DNA of 64,000 nt. Source: Antitrichia curtipendula (taxonomy: Eukaryota; Streptophyta; Bryopsida; Hypnales; Leucodontaceae). Position 1 is the stretch's first letter. Every line of letters starts with the position of its first letter. The position numbers were made by a program, and so were the translations under genes. The stretch is from positions 17,546,001 to 17,610,000 of the forward strand of contig OX579639.1 of the NCBI GenBank assembly GCA_951230915.1, read 5' to 3'. Positions 47,061-57,695 of the stretch are shown here, piece after piece. The notes under the pieces are model-generated. The model ran no database searches and had not been told where the DNA came from. It saw only the letters and a program-made list of their open reading frames with translations.

Positions 47061-50007
47061 TGTGACTCAAATCCTCCAAATTTAATCGTTTCGTTCCTTC
47101 TACCTATTTTTGGGCCAGATTTGGTGGGATTCTAAGTCTAAACACAAATCTAGACCAAATACTATAATGCGTATGTCACACCCCTATTTTGGTTCTACAC
47201 TCTTTTTATGGCTTTTTGTATATTTTTCTTAACTTTAAATTGCAAATTTCCAAAAAAATAATTCTACGAGTCCCAAGTGACAAATTGGGAGCTCACAAAG
47301 GCAAAGACCAGAGGCATCATTATTGGATATGCAACTTTGTATTCTTTCCAAAAAAAATGACTAGTGAGGAATGAACTAGTTACATTTTGTCTCATTCGTT
47401 TCTCTTTCTTCTATGGTATGTTGATGTTCCTTTCATTATTTAATTTAGTTTGCTTCATATCATTGTTTTTTTGGATCAATTAAATGCCTTGAAAATTGTA
47501 TGTTTCTTTTCATTTTCCATTGTAATACAATTTTTATTAATTTTAAAAAATTGTAATATCTTTAGACCTCTATGTCTCTTTTCATTTTTCAATTTAGTTT
47601 AAATTTTATTATTGTTTCTTAAATCAATTGAATGTCTTGAAGCTTCTTTGTTCTTATAGACAACAATTTGGAATTGTATTATTTGTCAAGAGCTTGGATG
47701 GTGTTGAACCTTCTAGGCTCTAATTCCAACCATGTCCAAAGTTGAAGGAATTAATTGTCAATGTCGTCGTTGATGACATCCTTCAAAACTACATAAAAAC
47801 AAAAGACCTTGGCCACAAACAACAATTCTAGACCTTGGAGAGGGGCATAGAAGAAGGATCCTCAATTGTGGCAAATGCTTATTGAAGCATCATCACTTCT
47901 AAGTGACATTGTTATAGATTGTACTCCTGCAATAATTAGATTTTAAAACATTTTGTATCTATTTTCTATTAATCTAAATTCAATAGTTTTATGCAATTGT
48001 TACTCAACTTTAAAGAATTGTATTTGTTGTCTCTATACTATTAGCGGTGTCCATCCACGCTTGTAGAATTTTGAGCAAGCATATTGTTGCCCTTTTAGAC
48101 GATGCAGAGGAGGTTGAAATTCTTCATATTGTGAAAAAAAATTATTTCAATAAGTAAATCGATCCTCATCTTGCATATTTATTTCAAAATATAAGTGTAG
48201 TTCTAAGCCATTTTTAATAATTATTCTATTTGCATGTATGTTGCATATTTGTTTCAACATGCTTATGATAAATTGATACCAATAATTTCTAATTTCCTAT
48301 TTTCTACTTGCATCATGATTTCTAGTGAGGCCATTTTTATCGGTTATTCTTTACTTTACCTGGATTTTTTCCAAGCCTAAAGAAGTCCTATGTATTGCCC
48401 CCGTATGTAGTGGCATTAGCTTCAACATTTGCATCCAAGCAAAATATCCCTATGCAAAAAAAGTCTAGTATTTTAGATCCCAAAGTTTTTTTATTTTTAG
48501 ATGTGGCAATTGTAGAATTAGTGAATGAGACATCATCGACTAATAGTAGTAGCCACTCTCAGTCCATGTCTACATCTTCTATACGAGTCTATTTCTAGTT
48601 ACATTCCACTTATTAGATTTTATTTTTTCATATTGCATTTTTTTTTCATGAATTGGCCCTAAAACTGCTTTATATAGCCAAAATTGTTATGTTCTAAACT
48701 TCCTTTTCTTGTTAAAATTTATTGGTTTTGGATGAAATTATATTCACTGTATAATGGTGTTGCAATACTATAAATATAATTTTAATGCCCAAACTTCAAT
48801 CTCCCATTTTTCCAAAATCCATAGTCATAGATCCCTCATTAAATTTCAACTCAATTTCCTAATATTTCAAAGTCCACGATTATAGGTCCCTTACCAAATT
48901 TCAACTTGAAAACATATAGACTCATAGGCTCATAGAATAGCAACTCTACATTACAGTCTTGTATTAACCCATTACACAATTTCCAATAAATGAGATTCGT
49001 AATACATTAGGTTGAGTTAGTGGCTACAATCACTATTTTTAGTGATGGTGATGGAGTTCTTGTTGACTACAATAGGGACTTGTACTTTATTAGTCAAAAT
49101 AGTCAAAATTCATCAAAACAAGTATTTTTGTTTTCCTTCATGTCTTAGCTATGTTATATGGTGGCTATATTTGGAAATTCTTTGATTGTTGTAGCATTAC
49201 ATATCATCATAGTAATTATAATTTTTTATAAATAATAATAAATTTTAAATCAAAATATAAATAATAGTGACACACATCATCATATAATTGATGTGTCTCC
49301 TAAATCATTCCATAATTCTCATGTCTTGGAGAAGTCCTTTCTAGATAGTTCTCACATAACAACTACAAAACATGAATTATGAAAAATTTGACTATATTTG
49401 TATATGCACCTACATATGCATAGACACATCTATAAAAAAACCTTTTCATTCATTACAAAAATAATTTTTTATATTATTTTAGAGGTGTTGAAATAACAAA
49501 ATAAAATTATTAAAGGCCCTCCATGTACATTATCTAACATTTAAAATTCTTTTGGAGACATTTCCACCTAAATTTACATTTTGGACATGTCCTCTTACTA
49601 AATTTGAGCAAAGGGGACAATTTCTAATTTTAATTCAACATGAAACATTTTAATGGCTTCAACTCTTCCAAAATCATCAACAAAAGGTTCTATAGGTAGA
49701 CAACAAGTATATGAGTAGTATTTCAATATAAATCTTGAAATTCTTGTCATGTAATGAATTAGGTTGCCTTACCCCAAGAAAATTACTCTACAAGCCATCA
49801 AAGTGGACATGTATTTCAATAGATATTTCCATTTACACACATGGAGGTTTATGAGTTCTAATTACAGCAGTACCTATTCAAAAGTAGTGCATTCTTGTAC
49901 AAATAATAGTAACATTAAATATGTTATAAAATGTGTCAAATGACAATAAATTAGTGTGGGGGCAAAGTTCTTCATTTCACTGATTTATTTAATGTAGAGA
50001 ACTTTGA
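47061..50007. other. AT-rich intergenic DNA
   Basis: No supported gene; short frames such as 48395-48598 have no motif. Two diverged direct copies of about 65 bp (aatttagttt ... tcaatt ... tgtcttgaa) lie near 47429 and 47578. Confidence 0.45.
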
Positions 50008-50008
50008 A

Positions 50009-50463
50009 CTACACTAAAGATGATATTTAGTGTTGAGTGACATTTAGTGTTTTTACCCCCCTACTAGCTACAACACTAAATCTGAACTTGTCCACAATTA
50101 GTGTTAGACTTGAATGTGCCGGCTGCAAACTTCAGAGCCTTGTAACTTTTGCAAAAATTCTTCAAATCAGGAAAATGAGATGTTTTTTGGCATCTACAAA
50201 AATTGTAGATGCCGAAAAACATCTCATTTTCCTGATTTGAAGAATTTTTGCAAAAGTTACAAGGCTCTGAAGTTTGCAGCCGCCTAGCCCTAATCGGTCC
50301 GATTCTGTCCGTGAACAGTGATATTCCGTCTGATATGACAACTCTGGTTCACATTTAGTGTTTGAATTAACATTTCATGTTACTTACTTTCATAGGGTAA
50401 TTGGCTTTTAGTGTATGCCTTCGTATTTAGTGTACAAGACACTAAATATCATCTTTAGTGTAG
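50009..50463. mobile_element. Foldback upstream of LecRK2 with nested 80-bp hairpin
   Basis: Perfect 25-bp outer termini start ctacactaaagatgatattt (50009-50033) and end aaatatcatctttagtgtag (50439-50463). Inside, arms 50120-50199 and 50203-50282 form a hairpin with one mismatch and a 3-base loop. TTTAGTGT or its complement occurs about nine times. The element ends about 560 bp before the LecRK2 ATG. No target duplication is evident. Confidence 0.75.
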
Positions 50464-51021
50464 TCAGTGTCACATTGACCTGAAAGTCGTTCCCCTCCAG
50501 TTCCCCAACCCAGTGGAACTGGAATCAGCCGAAGGTCAATCTTTCTGTCCATCATGTCACGATACACGTTCCCTTCCCGTCTGACAGCCAGGCTCAAAGT
50601 CTCAAACCCGTCCGAGAGTGCGAAATTTCGCCCCCAGAAAACACTCTCTCCTCAACCGAAATCATTCGGATTCGTAGGTTTTGAAAAATCTCGCGAAAGA
50701 TTGCAGCTCATTTGGTTTCGAAGAAGGAGAATCTCAGAGTTGCTTAGTTTCGTTTTTCTCTACTTGCTGCTGCCGTGGTCTTTGTGAATGGTGATTTAAG
50801 CACGGCTTTTGAATAATTTTGACTGGACTGTCAGGATTTGGGACGGAGGATTGATGGAGTGGAGGGCGTGAGTGGATTAATTATTAGCGTGAGGTGGTGA
50901 GTTTTGTGAAGGAACTGGGAGAGGATTAATTGTTACTGGTTTCGTTTCCTAGAACGTAACGTGGCGGTTTATGATGATTTTAACGTATTATTCTCTTTAG
51001 TTCAGTTACGTTGAGATTTCT
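50464..51021 (+). other. Promoter and putative 5' leader of LecRK copy 2
   Basis: About 50550-50790 is GC-richer and looks transcribed: ctctctcctcaaccg, gaagaaggagaatctcag. A GT-rich stretch follows. The sequence ttctctttag|ttcag just before the ATG (acceptor at 50999-51000) resembles the end of a 5'-UTR intron. A 77-codon frame at 50554-50787 lies here and is more likely leader than protein. No clear TATA box. Confidence 0.35.
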
Positions 51022-52435
51022 ATGTTCTCTGCCATGATCTGGACACGCGCAGCCGCGACGGTGATGCTCTTCACGTTGCTGATTTCTGAAGTTGAAGGCC
51101 AAAACACGAACTTCATCTTCAACTCCACCTCAGGGATCAACAACCTTCAAGGAGAGACCATGTTCCTTGTATCCGAAGACGCCATGACGGATGCGCAAGG
51201 GAAGTTTGTAGCCATCAACACTGAAATTGCGCACCAAACGAGCAAAGTCGAATATTCGAATTGCGGCCGCGTTGTATACAAAGATAAGGTGCAAATTTTG
51301 GACAAAACCAACGGCGTTGTCGCTTCCTTCCACACTTCCTTCACGTTTTCCTTCGCTTCCTTCGACAACACCTCAAACTCATGCGGGAGCGGGATGCTGT
51401 TCATGTTCTCCCAAAACTCGACTGTCAGCGACGTAGAGAGCAAGCATGCCGGTGGCTCCTTGTGCGAATTGAATTGGAATCGGGCCGATCTTCGCTTATT
51501 CGCAGTTGAAATCGACTCCCACAACGACCCTCTCATGTCGGACGTGAGTGACAGTCACATTAGCTTAGACGTGGGCACCAAAACGCTGAGTACTCATGAC
51601 CTTTGTCTTCCCGCGAACACCAATCAGACGTGTGCGTTCTTCTGTAAGGATCCCAATGCGACGTACACAGCTTGGGTTGATTTTGACAGTGCGAATCAGA
51701 CGCTGCAAGTCTGGTTTCGCAATGGCTCTGGTGTAGCGAAGCCTAGTTTTCCAGTCATAAATTACCCCAACTTGCATCTTGACACCATGTTGGACGAGGA
51801 GATGTACGTTGGTTTCATTGGTAGCACTGGCGGCTCAAGAGAAGTTCACACGATCTGGGCTTGGGAATTTGCAACCACTGGAATCTCCTCTGCAACAACG
51901 TCGAAATCTGGTTCCAAAATTTCTCCTAGTTTGATCGGCGGAATTTCGGCAGGGGCACTAGCAGGACTTCTAGTTGCAGGAATCATTGTGTACTTCGGTT
52001 GGATCCACCGCAAGATGAGGAAAGCCCTAGGTAAAGCACAGGCTGTCTCCGAGTTGTCGTTATATTCCTTTCAGGATGAGACGCGGTCGTACACTTTCAA
52101 GGAGCTTAGTAAGATGACGAAGGGTTTTCGTGCGAGTGAGAAGCTCTCCAGTGGAGGTTATGGGGATGTGTACAAAGGGACGTTGCCGTCGGGGGGGCTG
52201 GTGGCTGTGAAGCGTATTAGGGATGATGAGGAGCACGCGGGCGAAGGGAGTTTTCTTGCAGAAGTGAGGACCTTGAGGCAGACGAGGCACCGGAATTTGT
52301 TGCAATTGCGGGGGTGGAGCTGTAGCGGGCATGGGATGTTTCTGGTGTACGAGTTTATGTGCAATGGGAGTCTTGCTAAGTGGTTGCATCCAAATGGGGA
52401 GCTCAACTGGGATGTGCGACGAGCCATTCTCGCAG
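51022..52435 (+). CDS. L-type lectin receptor-like kinase copy 2, exon 1
   Basis: First coding exon of a 716-aa receptor kinase (joined to 54195-54931), a close paralogue of the gene at 510-5096. The layout is a signal peptide (MFSAMIWTRAAATVMLFTLL) cleaved near residue 26, then a legume-lectin domain to about residue 284 with the EIDSHNDP metal-site region and HTIWAWEF end strand. A membrane helix near 307-331 follows, then the kinase N-lobe: SSGGYGDVYKG (376-386) and VAVK lysine 397. It keeps the common HRNLLQLRGW, unlike copy 1. It ends gcag|gtatag, phase 1, at the same codon as copy 1. It probably acts at the plasma membrane in perception of carbohydrate or another extracellular signal. 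The coding sequence is intact. Confidence 0.93.
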
Positions 52436-54194
52436 GTATAGTTCCAAACACTGCCGCTAGCTTCTCTTTGTTATGAGATCTCAAAGCGCTTAGCTTGAAT
52501 CACCTCCCTCCCTTCTACTCCTTTAAATCTTTAATCTAAGCGGGTCTCGTCTAATTAATTAAACCTCAATTTCATTTAAGTGCCTCACAATCAGGGCTTT
52601 TTTTTTTTGCTTTTTGGTGCCAGATTGCACTAGAAAAAATGATCTGGCTAAAAAATGGCAAAAATTTGTTAAGAAATTTGGATGAAATCGCCAAAAAAAC
52701 TTCAAATCCAAAAAATCTTGGATGAAATTGCCAAATTGTGGATGAAAACCAAATTATAGACATATAATACATGCTGATGTGATATTTTCTATCCAGTACG
52801 TGGATGAATCTTGAAATTTGAAGCACCACTGTAACATTTTATGTCGCTACTTTGGCACTTCTTAAGAAATGAAAAAAAAGAGCTCTGCTCACAATTCAAC
52901 CATCCCTGAAGCCAATCAAGAACATGCCCACAGCTAGCGTAGCCTAACTGCGACTCTTCCCAAAACCAAAGCATCTCGAGACCAACTCAGACTCCAATAA
53001 AATTTCACCTGCCTGCGGTCACAAACGCGTCTTGAATTCATGCATTCTCATGTTTTATTTTCTCATGTTTGCCTCATATACCTTATGTTTGCAGCACCAG
53101 GACTGAAGGATTAGTTAATTTTTGCAACAGTTGTGCGATGTTCATCAAAAATCTACTAATAGTTTTGCAATGGTTTCTTACAATATTGTGTATCTTGTTT
53201 GCAACTATTTGAGATTGCAGTATTAATTTTTTGCAACAGCTTATGCAGTGATAAGCATTGGTTGCGTGCGACCGTGCCCACGACTTTTGCTATGGTTCGG
53301 TTTGCAATTTACCATGAGTTCAGTGAAGTCAAAGTACAGAACCGCTACAAAACAATTGATGATGTGTTGCAACTGCTACTTACTATTGTAGTGCTGTATG
53401 TCTATCATGCTTCATGTGTACAGGGGTTTGTAAGTTTCACAATACTAGAATTTGAAGAATATAACGACGCTTTTCAACAACCTTTTTAGATTCATGTAGC
53501 TTTGAGCGTTGAGCGTTTTGGTACATGCTTGAGAGATGTATTTTAGCAAACATACTCCAAAACGTTGTTCACTGTTCGCAATGTTTAGTAAAAACTTTGA
53601 ATGCCATCTTTGGTAGCACATCAGAGCGTCAACAGCAGTGTCCAAACGTTGCTGAAGGGATTGAATTCTTGTAGCGTCATTCTCTTGAAACTAGCATTAA
53701 GTTTAGTTTAGTTCTTGCAACAGTTAGGCAAAGATATGCATCGATTCCGTGCCCAAGACTTTTGCAACACGTTTTGCAGCACTTTCACAACGGTTTGCAA
53801 TAGACCATGAGGTCAACGCTAGCTAAGCTAGTAAAACAACCCTGCAAAACCATCGCAATACAATTGATAATGTGTTGTAACCGCTACTTCCTGTTGTAGA
53901 GTTGTACTGCAGTCTATCATGCCTCATGTTTGCAGGGGTTTGTAACTTAATTTCAATCTCTTACAACGTGGAATGCATTTAATTCACTTAACCCTGCCAG
54001 GGTTTGAACGCATGCAGGGGTCAAAACCCTTGTTTAGTAGAAACGTTGAATACCTGTCAACTTTGGAATCACATACATCTGAGTGTTATAAGCTACAAAA
54101 CGTTGCTAATGGGTTTGAATTTGAGTAGCATCATTCTCTTAAACCCTGCGTTTCACATAACCCTGGCATCAATGGTTTGTATGCATCCACGCAG
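52436..54194 (+). other. Intron of LecRK copy 2
   Basis: 1759 bp, gtatag to cgcag, phase 1. It shares blocks with the copy 1 intron (for example gcagcaccaggactg near 53093). It carries a hAT-type MITE (52591-52887) that copy 1 lacks, and lacks the insertion of copy 1 near 3290-3929. Confidence 0.85.
52591..52887. mobile_element. hAT-type MITE in LecRK2 intron
   Basis: 297 bp. The left end is CAGGGCTTTTTTTTTTT; the right end AAAAAAAAGAGCTCTG reads CAGAGCTCTTTTTTTT in reverse. It is flanked by an exact 8-bp duplication CTCACAAT (52583-52590, 52888-52895). The copy 1 intron has the empty site with a single copy (ggctcacaatgcacccatcc, about 2062). The interior has repeats of ttggatgaaat with gccaaa. 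Confidence 0.88.
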
Positions 54195-54931
54195 GCGTCG
54201 CATCTGGACTGGAATACTTGCACGAAGACGGCATGAAATGTGTTCTCCACCGCGACATCAAATCCGACAACGTCCTTCTCGACGCCGACTTCAACCCTTA
54301 CCTCGGTGACTTCGGCCTGGCTCGCTTAGTCGACCACCGCCGCACGGAGAAGACGACCATGGTGGCCGGCACCTTGGGCTACATGGCTCCGGAGATACTG
54401 CACACGAGCAAAGCCACGAAAGAAACCGACGTGTACGCGTTCGGCGTGTTAGCCCTGGAAGTCGCCACAGGCAGAAACCCAATGCGGATGCCCGACGAAA
54501 CAGGGTTGGAGATGTTGGTGGACAGCGTGTGGCGAGCGCATGAAAGTGGAAGCTTAGAATCCGTGGTGGATCCACGACTAGGGCATCCACGTAACAACAA
54601 GGCGGGTGACCAGGGGATCCATGATGAGGTAGAGCTTGAGCTTGAGGATCCTGGGATGCTGCCCGAATGCGTGTTGAGAGTGGGGTTGTTGTGTTGTTTG
54701 CCGGATCCCAGCCATCGCCCGTCGCTGCGTTTGGTGAATCATTGCTTTCAGTCTTCCTCGCAGGGAATGGATATGGCGTTGCTGCAGTTGCCTGAAATTC
54801 AGCCACCGTATGGAAGGTCGTCTCTGCCTGTGTTTCTGGGGAATTCGGAGCCGTCGACACCTTCCAGTGATGTTTCGTCGTCTCCCTCGTCAAACCTTTC
54901 GGGAAGTGGCAAGGGTGGGAGCAGGCGCTAG
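54195..54931 (+). CDS. L-type lectin receptor-like kinase copy 2, exon 2
   Basis: Second coding exon, residues 472 (split Gly) to 716. Kinase C-lobe: HRDIKSDN with Asp492, DFG at 510-512, then GTLGYMAPE ending the activation segment, DVYAFG, and a Ser/Gly-rich tail ending GSGKGGSRR. The stop is tag at 54929-54931. All catalytic residues are present. It lacks the 24-bp in-frame insertion of copy 1 in the loop before the [10 protein letters not shown] segment. About 130-160 bp after the stop is shared with copy 1. Long antisense frames here (54291-54893) are shadows of the GC-rich third positions. Confidence 0.93.
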
Positions 54932-55188
54932 CACTTTGGCAACAGGAAGTATTGTATGTCGCGGTTGCATCCCATTGTCAATTATTTTGAATTGCAATGG
55001 TTTTGTGAGTTGACTGAGTTCTGTGCATTGCCTTCAATTCTTTGGATTACGGTATTGTAAACCATTGCCAAAATGTTGTAAACTTGTTGCAAACGCTAGA
55101 ACTATGGCAACAGGAAGCTAAAACTATTACAGAGCTATTTTACAAAACTATTTTGCAATCTCTAATAGTTGAAAATACATTGCACAAT
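54932..55188 (+). other. 3' UTR/flank of LecRK copy 2
   Basis: The first about 160 bp matches the flank of copy 1 (ggcaacaggaag, attttgaa, gccttcaa words in order). Beyond it is unique AT-rich sequence up to a MITE. Confidence 0.55.
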
Positions 55189-55555
55189 AGGGGTAGTCAC
55201 AACCCCTCCGAGATTGAGATTTTCTCTGAGAAATTTCTTCAGGTGCATGAAATGGGGAGCCAATGGGGAACCTTGTTTTGTAGAGGGGCTGTGACACCTC
55301 TTTTGCAGCAAAAATGAAATCTCCGAGAAGGTTCACTTGCAGAGCACCACGGCAAACCAATCACGGAATAGAAGGTGAAATTTTATCGGAGAAAATGCCG
55401 TTTGCAGCTCCTTTCTTCACCTACGGAGGAGAAGAATGGCACACTTTGAACCTCGGAGGTTGAACAATCCCAAAACAACAAGAAATCAGTCACACAAAAC
55501 CACGCGTTCAATCTCTGAGAAGCGGACAATCCTCGGAGGGGTTGTGACTACCCCT
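55189..55555. mobile_element. MITE with perfect 24-bp TIRs
   Basis: Ends begin aggggtagtcacaacccctc (55189-55212) and finish gaggggttgtgactacccct (55532-55555), perfect over 24 bp. The flank is AAT on each side, or TA if the ends are shifted one base, so the class (Harbinger- or mariner-like) is open. 367 bp, non-coding. Confidence 0.8.
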
Positions 55556-57041
55556 AATGACATTATACTAAACCATCAATTGCAAAAATGTTAATAGAGT
55601 TCTAGTGGCCATAACATTGCAAAAACTAATGCAATTGATCTCAACCTTCAATAGCTATTTCTTTGCAGATGCAATGAGGTATTGTGATTAGAAGAAGAAG
55701 AACTGAGCAAAGTGTGAATAAGAAGAAGAACTGTGATCTAGTGAAAAATTTAAAAAGTCCATGAATGGATTGCTTCAAAAAATTGTAGTCAATAGATGTC
55801 CAATGATAATAGAACGGGACACACATGCCAATATGCAAAAGGAATGAAATTTGGACACGAATTGCATGAAGAATCCCAAATGCCCATCTATGGAATTCTT
55901 GAAAAAAATGTAGTCCATGTCCAATGATGGTAGAATACAATACACTAGGATACAGTCATGAGAATTGGAAATTGAATCCACAAGGGAAGACCTTTGGCCC
56001 GTGTTCCTACTGGATTTTTTATACTTGAAGCATGGTAGTTGAGGCTATGATCTTGAGCAATGCATTGAGGGTGAAAATACATGTATAAAAGTATATGAAG
56101 ACCATATTAATCTCATGGATGGAGGGTGGATAACTAATTGAAGCACGATCTCCATGCCATAGTCTTGGAAATGACCCTCAGGAAGATCCATATAACCAAC
56201 TGGATCTGAATTTTTTTAGTTCTTAAATGAGGTCATAGCATTGTGGTATTGTATACTAACAATATTTAGTCTAGTTAGGATGTGTGAATTTTTATCTCAA
56301 TATTAGACCAAATGACCATTCTTTTCCTCTAGAAGCATGGATGCCAAGAAGATTTTGTTGAAGAATTTTTCACTACTCTGTTGTACACTTTTTCCATGCC
56401 TTCCAGATTTCGGTATTTATGCATCTTGTCATCTATGTTGTATTCTACATGTTTTATAAGACTTGTTACGTTTTGCACATTTATGGCACGCTTTGCATCC
56501 CAAGTTCAATGTTTGCAAGTTCTTTGCATTGGAAAGTTATGTGTCTTGTGTTCCATTCTCTATTCTTATTTTTTGCTCACAGAAAAAGGGTGCATTACTG
56601 AAAATCTCAAGCCTAAAGAGGGCCGCTCTAGAGCAGCTGAAAGGACCTCAAGGTAACATTGAAATTCGCTTAAGAACTTTTTTTCCCCTTATAGTCGCTC
56701 ACCTTGCACCTTGACATTGGATGGCTGTTAAGTGGTTCAAAATCCAAATAAAAGGTACTATATAATCAAGGTTTAGTTATTGTAATGCATTTCAATCCTA
56801 ATTATTGCATACCTTGTACTTTAATCAAGTTTTGAAAAAAAAAGCATGTCAAAATTAGTCCAATGAGTCAATGACATCTACCATCAAGAGTTTTTTTAAT
56901 GGCAATGTGATGGTCATAATTCATTGACAATAGGTGCAATTGAAGGATGAAGTGATTGTTTTTATAGAAAAATCAATTTTCCATGGCGAATCCTCAAAGA
57001 GTATGGATTATTTAGAAGAGAGATTACTCATTGTCAAATGT
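55556..57041. other. Intergenic DNA
   Basis: No supported gene. Frames at 56381-56714 are Cys/Phe-rich, overlap each other in three frames and show no motif. Confidence 0.45.
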
Positions 57042-57419
57042 AGAAATTATGTTCAAAGTTGAATTTCAGACCCCATTTAGGCATAGTAGAATATTTTTTT
57101 CAAAAATATTTGAACTAATTAAAGTTCAAATAATCAATCTAGTTTTCATCTTCAAAAATCCTTTTGAGATTTAGAGCCTCCAATAATGATTTATGGACAA
57201 AATTCTAAAAGGAGTTGGAAGAAATATTTTCTTTGACATTTAAACACCCTCTCTGAATTTTGTCCATTACTTTTTATTGGAGGCTTTAAACCTCAAAAGG
57301 ATTTTTGAAGATGAAAACTAGATTGATTATTTGAACTTTAATTAGTTCAAATATTTTTGAAAAAAAACATTCTACTATGCCTAGATGGGGTTTGAAATTC
57401 AACTTTGAACACAATTTCT
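57042..57419. mobile_element. Foldback element with about 155-bp arms
   Basis: Left arm words gttcaaagttgaatttcaga, ggcatagtagaat and gttcaaataatcaatctagt pair in order with the right arm: actagattgattatttgaac, attctactatgcc, aactttgaac. The spacer is about 60 bp. Non-coding, with no clear target duplication. Confidence 0.75.
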
Positions 57420-57455
57420 GCTTTTTACTTAACTTTGAACGGTTGTGCTCCTATT

Positions 57456-57695
57456 CAGGGTTGTCACATCGGGCGTCCCAAGGTCATCGGACGTCCCGGA
57501 CGGACGGGCGAACCGGACTGGACGGACGGACGGTTCGGACACTTCGGGCGTCGAATTTTTTCCAATTAAAAAAAATTAAAATGATTTACTTTCACTTCGT
57601 GACGTGTCAATCCACGCTGGAACCTGGGCGCGGACGCTGAGGGCGGTGACGTATGGTGCGGGCGGTAACGTTGTTGCTAGGGCGCGGACTGAGAT
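57456..57695. repeat. GC-rich patch starting like a hAT terminus
   Basis: Begins CAGGGTTGTCACATCGGGCG, like many plant hAT ends, followed by ggacggacgggcg and ggacggacggacgg. Then come gggcgcggacgc units leading into the 302-bp tandem repeats. No matching opposite terminus was found. Confidence 0.45.

Noticed and set aside
50554..50787. Small protein before LecRK2
   Set aside because: No motif or paralogue near copy 1; the composition fits a transcribed leader.
54291..54893. 200-codon antisense frame in LecRK2 exon 2
   Set aside because: It lacks any motif and is explained by GC-rich third positions of the sense kinase frame.
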